A stretch of 62,885 nt of DNA, taken from contig JAISLX010000108.1 of assembly GCA_031277045.1 (NCBI GenBank), positions 1 through 62,885 of the forward strand, given 5' to 3'. Origin of the DNA: Treponema sp. (GTDB taxonomy: Bacteria > Spirochaetota > Spirochaetia > Treponematales > Breznakiellaceae). Under the pieces are notes generated by a model. It saw only the letters and a program-made list of their open reading frames with translations. It was not told the origin of the DNA and ran no database searches. The translations under genes were made by a program, and so were the position numbers. Of the stretch, positions 61,220-62,885 are shown piece by piece; within the stretch, counting starts at the first letter, position 1, and the number at the start of each line of letters is the position of its first letter.

Positions 61220-61906
61220 ATGACGGTGGTGAAGGCGGAAAACGTAGTAAAGGATTACGGCCTAAACGGCCAGACGGTCCACGCCCTGCGGGGGGTGAAT
61301 TTGGAATTCCAGGGCGGGGAGTTCGCCGCCATCGCGGGGCCTTCGGGGAGCGGCAAGTCCACGTTCCTCCACCTGGCGGGCTGCCTGGACACGCTTACAT
61401 CGGGCAGCATCACGGTGGAAGGCGAAGAGCTGGGCGCCCTCTCCAGGCGGCAGCTCGCCCTGCTGCGGCGGCACAGCATCGGCTTTATCTTCCAGGCCTA
61501 CAACCTGATCCCCGTGTTGTCGGTGGAGGAAAACATCGGCTTTCCCCTGACCCTGCTGGGGCTGGAGCGGGAGGAAATCCGGGAGCGGACCCGGGCCGTT
61601 CTGGCCCAGGTGGGGCTGGAGGGCATGGAGAAACGGCGGCCCAAGGAGATGAGCGGCGGTCAGCAGCAGCGGGTGGCCATCGCCCGGGCCCTGGTTAAAC
61701 GGCCCGCCCTGATCCTGGCGGACGAACCCACGGCGAACCTGGACTCCACCATAGGCAGGGAAATTCTGGAACTTATGGCGGCCCTTAACAAAAGCGAGGG
61801 AACCACCGTCATCTTTTCCACCCATGACCTTATGGTGATGGACTTTGCCCGCCGGATCATCCGTATCCGGGACGGCCAGGTTGAATCCGACGAGGCAAAA
61901 CAATGA
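61220..61906 (+). CDS. ABC transporter ATP-binding protein (LolD/MacB/FtsE type)
   Basis: A 228-residue ATPase. Walker A GPSGSGKSTFLHLAGCLD, Q-loop FIFQAYNLIPVLSVEENI, signature MSGGQQQRVAIARALVKRPA, Walker B LILADEPTANLDS and the switch His in STHD are all intact. The N-terminal YGLNGQTVHALRGVNLEF and the absence of a membrane part fit the subfamily that powers MacB/LolCE-type permeases. It overlaps the permease gene (ATGA) and is preceded by a promoter and operator, so it begins the operon. Confidence 0.95.
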   Translation: MTVVKAENVVKDYGLNGQTVHALRGVNLEFQGGEFAAIAGPSGSGKSTFLHLAGCLDTLTSGSITVEGEELGALSRRQLALLRRHSIGFIFQAYNLIPVLSVEENIGFPLTLLGLEREEIRERTRAVLAQVGLEGMEKRRPKEMSGGQQQRVAIARALVKRPALILADEPTANLDSTIGREILELMAALNKSEGTTVIFSTHDLMVMDFARRIIRIRDGQVESDEAKQ

Positions 61907-62885
61907 CCATGGCAAGCGTGATCGAGTTGAAACGGCTGGCCCTGCGGAATCTGGCCCGGCACAAGGTAAAGACCATCCTTACCTGCGCGGCGATCATGGT
62001 GAGCGTGGCGGTCTATATCTTTATGGACAGTTGGCTCGCCGGCATGAGCCTTGAATCCCGGCGGAACATCATCAACTACGAGATGGGGGCGGCGAAGCTG
62101 CAAACCAAATTGTATTTCGACAAAAAGGATGAACTGCCCGGTTACGAAACTTTTACGGGCTGGGAGGACTACGCCGCGGTCCTGGACGAGGCGGGCTACC
62201 ACGCCGCGCCCCGCTACGCCTTTTCGGGGACCCTCTATTCCCTCACCGGCTCCGCGCCCCTGGTGATCAACGCCTGCGACCCCGCGGCGGAGGAGCGGAC
62301 CCTGGCCTATACGGACTACATCGAGCTGGGCCGGTACATCAAAAACGGCGAGTTCGGCATCGCCCTGGGAATAATGACCGCGGACAAGCTGCGGGTAGGC
62401 CTTCCCACCAGGCCCGATGCGGCGGAACTGGAGGAACTCATCGCTGCGGTACGGGACGCGGGGTTTGGCGAAGCCGATGCGGCCTTTCTCCGGGACTGCT
62501 ATGCGCCGATGGAGGTCAAGGCCCAGTTCGGGGAAAGCCGGGAATTCGCCGGGGAGCGGGCCAGGGGCCGGCTGGTCCTGAAGCGGGACCTGCCCCGGAC
62601 GGACCTGGACCGGCTCTGGGAGATGGTTGACGCCGCGGGCCGGAACGATGTGCGGATCTCCGCGGTCATCGACTACAAAATGGCCCCCGACTCGATCCGT
62701 AAAGACAAGTGGGACGCGGACCTGTGGCCCCTGCTCAGCGCGGAAGAACAAGGACTGGTGGGCGCTTCCTACGAATATGACGAACTAACCGGAGCATACC
62801 TTCTGGCGGAGGAAGACCCGGCGGCGCTGGACGCGGTACTGGCCGCCATGCTCCGGGTGGATTTTTCCGGCGCGGTCCGCCACGT
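61903..62885 (+). CDS. ABC transporter permease (FtsX/LolC/MacB type), N-terminal part
   Basis: Reading from ATG 61903 (overlapping the ATPase stop), the frame stays open for 327 codons to the window edge. It begins MTMASVIELKRLALRNLARH, followed by a membrane helix (KTILTCAAIMVSVAVYIFMD) and then a large extracytoplasmic domain of at least 270 residues, as in MacB/LolC-like permeases. The three further C-terminal helices expected lie beyond the window. With the ATPase it probably moves lipoproteins, lipids or peptides across or out of the inner membrane; the cargo cannot be told. Confidence 0.88.
   Translation, partial: MTMASVIELKRLALRNLARHKVKTILTCAAIMVSVAVYIFMDSWLAGMSLESRRNIINYEMGAAKLQTKLYFDKKDELPGYETFTGWEDYAAVLDEAGYHAAPRYAFSGTLYSLTGSAPLVINACDPAAEERTLAYTDYIELGRYIKNGEFGIALGIMTADKLRVGLPTRPDAAELEELIAAVRDAGFGEADAAFLRDCYAPMEVKAQFGESREFAGERARGRLVLKRDLPRTDLDRLWEMVDAAGRNDVRISAVIDYKMAPDSIRKDKWDADLWPLLSAEEQGLVGASYEYDELTGAYLLAEEDPAALDAVLAAMLRVDFSGAVRH

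Noticed and set aside
61660..62751. 363-codon open frame on the minus strand
   Set aside because: Antisense to the ABC ATPase and permease, both with intact motifs.
1..62885. Looked for CRISPR arrays, prophage genes, integrases and complete insertion sequences
   Set aside because: No regularly spaced direct repeats, no phage structural genes and no transposase or integrase motifs were seen on either strand.
1..62885. Looked for riboswitches such as TPP, SAM or T-box before metG, cysS and other genes
   Set aside because: The upstream regions are short and lack the conserved core sequences.

Overview
The window is GC-rich core chromosome of a spirochete, most likely a Treponema-like member of the Treponematales from an insect-gut or environmental lineage. 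Grounds: periplasmic-type FlaB flagellin genes with FliD, FlaG, FlgK and FlgL; a cytidylate kinase fused to ribosomal protein S1; a large PPi-dependent phosphofructokinase; an archaeal-type UMP kinase; and many dense, translationally coupled (ATGA/TGATG) gene runs. I see no prophage, CRISPR array, complete insertion sequence or plasmid function. Protein families were assigned by reading motifs by eye, without database searches.

Layout. 1-2062 (+): end of flgK, then flgL-fliW-csrA. 2089-11367 (-): two flagellin genes, flaG, fliD, two unknown proteins, a PilZ c-di-GMP receptor, tsaE, tsaB and an HD-GYP phosphodiesterase. 11604-15224 (+): a lipoprotein, trmB and ligA. 15520-21442 (+): two membrane proteins and a translationally coupled Rnf-like operon (rnfC-D-G-E-A). 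21515-34142 (+): a GH57-like protein, metG, a FemAB-type transferase, a YkgJ cysteine-cluster protein, an MBL hydrolase, mltG, dnaG, rpoD and a zinc-ribbon protein. 34197-34674: RNase P RNA. 34811-41393 (+): a TPR protein and the rod-shape operon mreB-mreC-mreD-mrdA-rodA. 41394-42146: an AT-rich stretch with no supported gene. 42147-50823 (-): a lipoprotein, a TPR protein, a sigma-54 activator, cmk-rpsA, rluB, scpB, scpA and murB. 50908-61016 (+): cysS, an ECF sigma/anti-sigma operon with two envelope proteins, pyrH, pfp, tRNA-Lys, tRNA-Gly, a nitroreductase and an OmpA-domain protein. 61220-62885 (+): a LolD/MacB-type ABC transporter whose permease runs off the window.

How the genes fit together. 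Much of the window serves motility and envelope growth: flagellar filament assembly with its FliW/CsrA control circuit and c-di-GMP proteins, and cell-wall synthesis and shape (MurB, FemAB, MltG, MreBCD, PBP2, RodA). Information-processing genes (dnaG, rpoD, rnpB, ligA, two aminoacyl-tRNA synthetases, tRNAs, tRNA-modification genes) lie between them.

The most unusual locus is the Rnf-like operon. All five proteins are recognisable and intact, but nearly every residue expected to hold flavin or the intramembrane iron-sulfur cluster is missing, and there is no rnfB. Other points of note are a tsaE gene that seems to need a CTG start, a covarying RNA-hairpin repeat placed just after stop codons, two enzyme-fold proteins without their expected catalytic residue (GH57-like and transglutaminase-like), a tRNA-Gly lacking U55, CsrA-type sites in flagellin leaders, and a palindromic operator over the ABC-transporter promoter.
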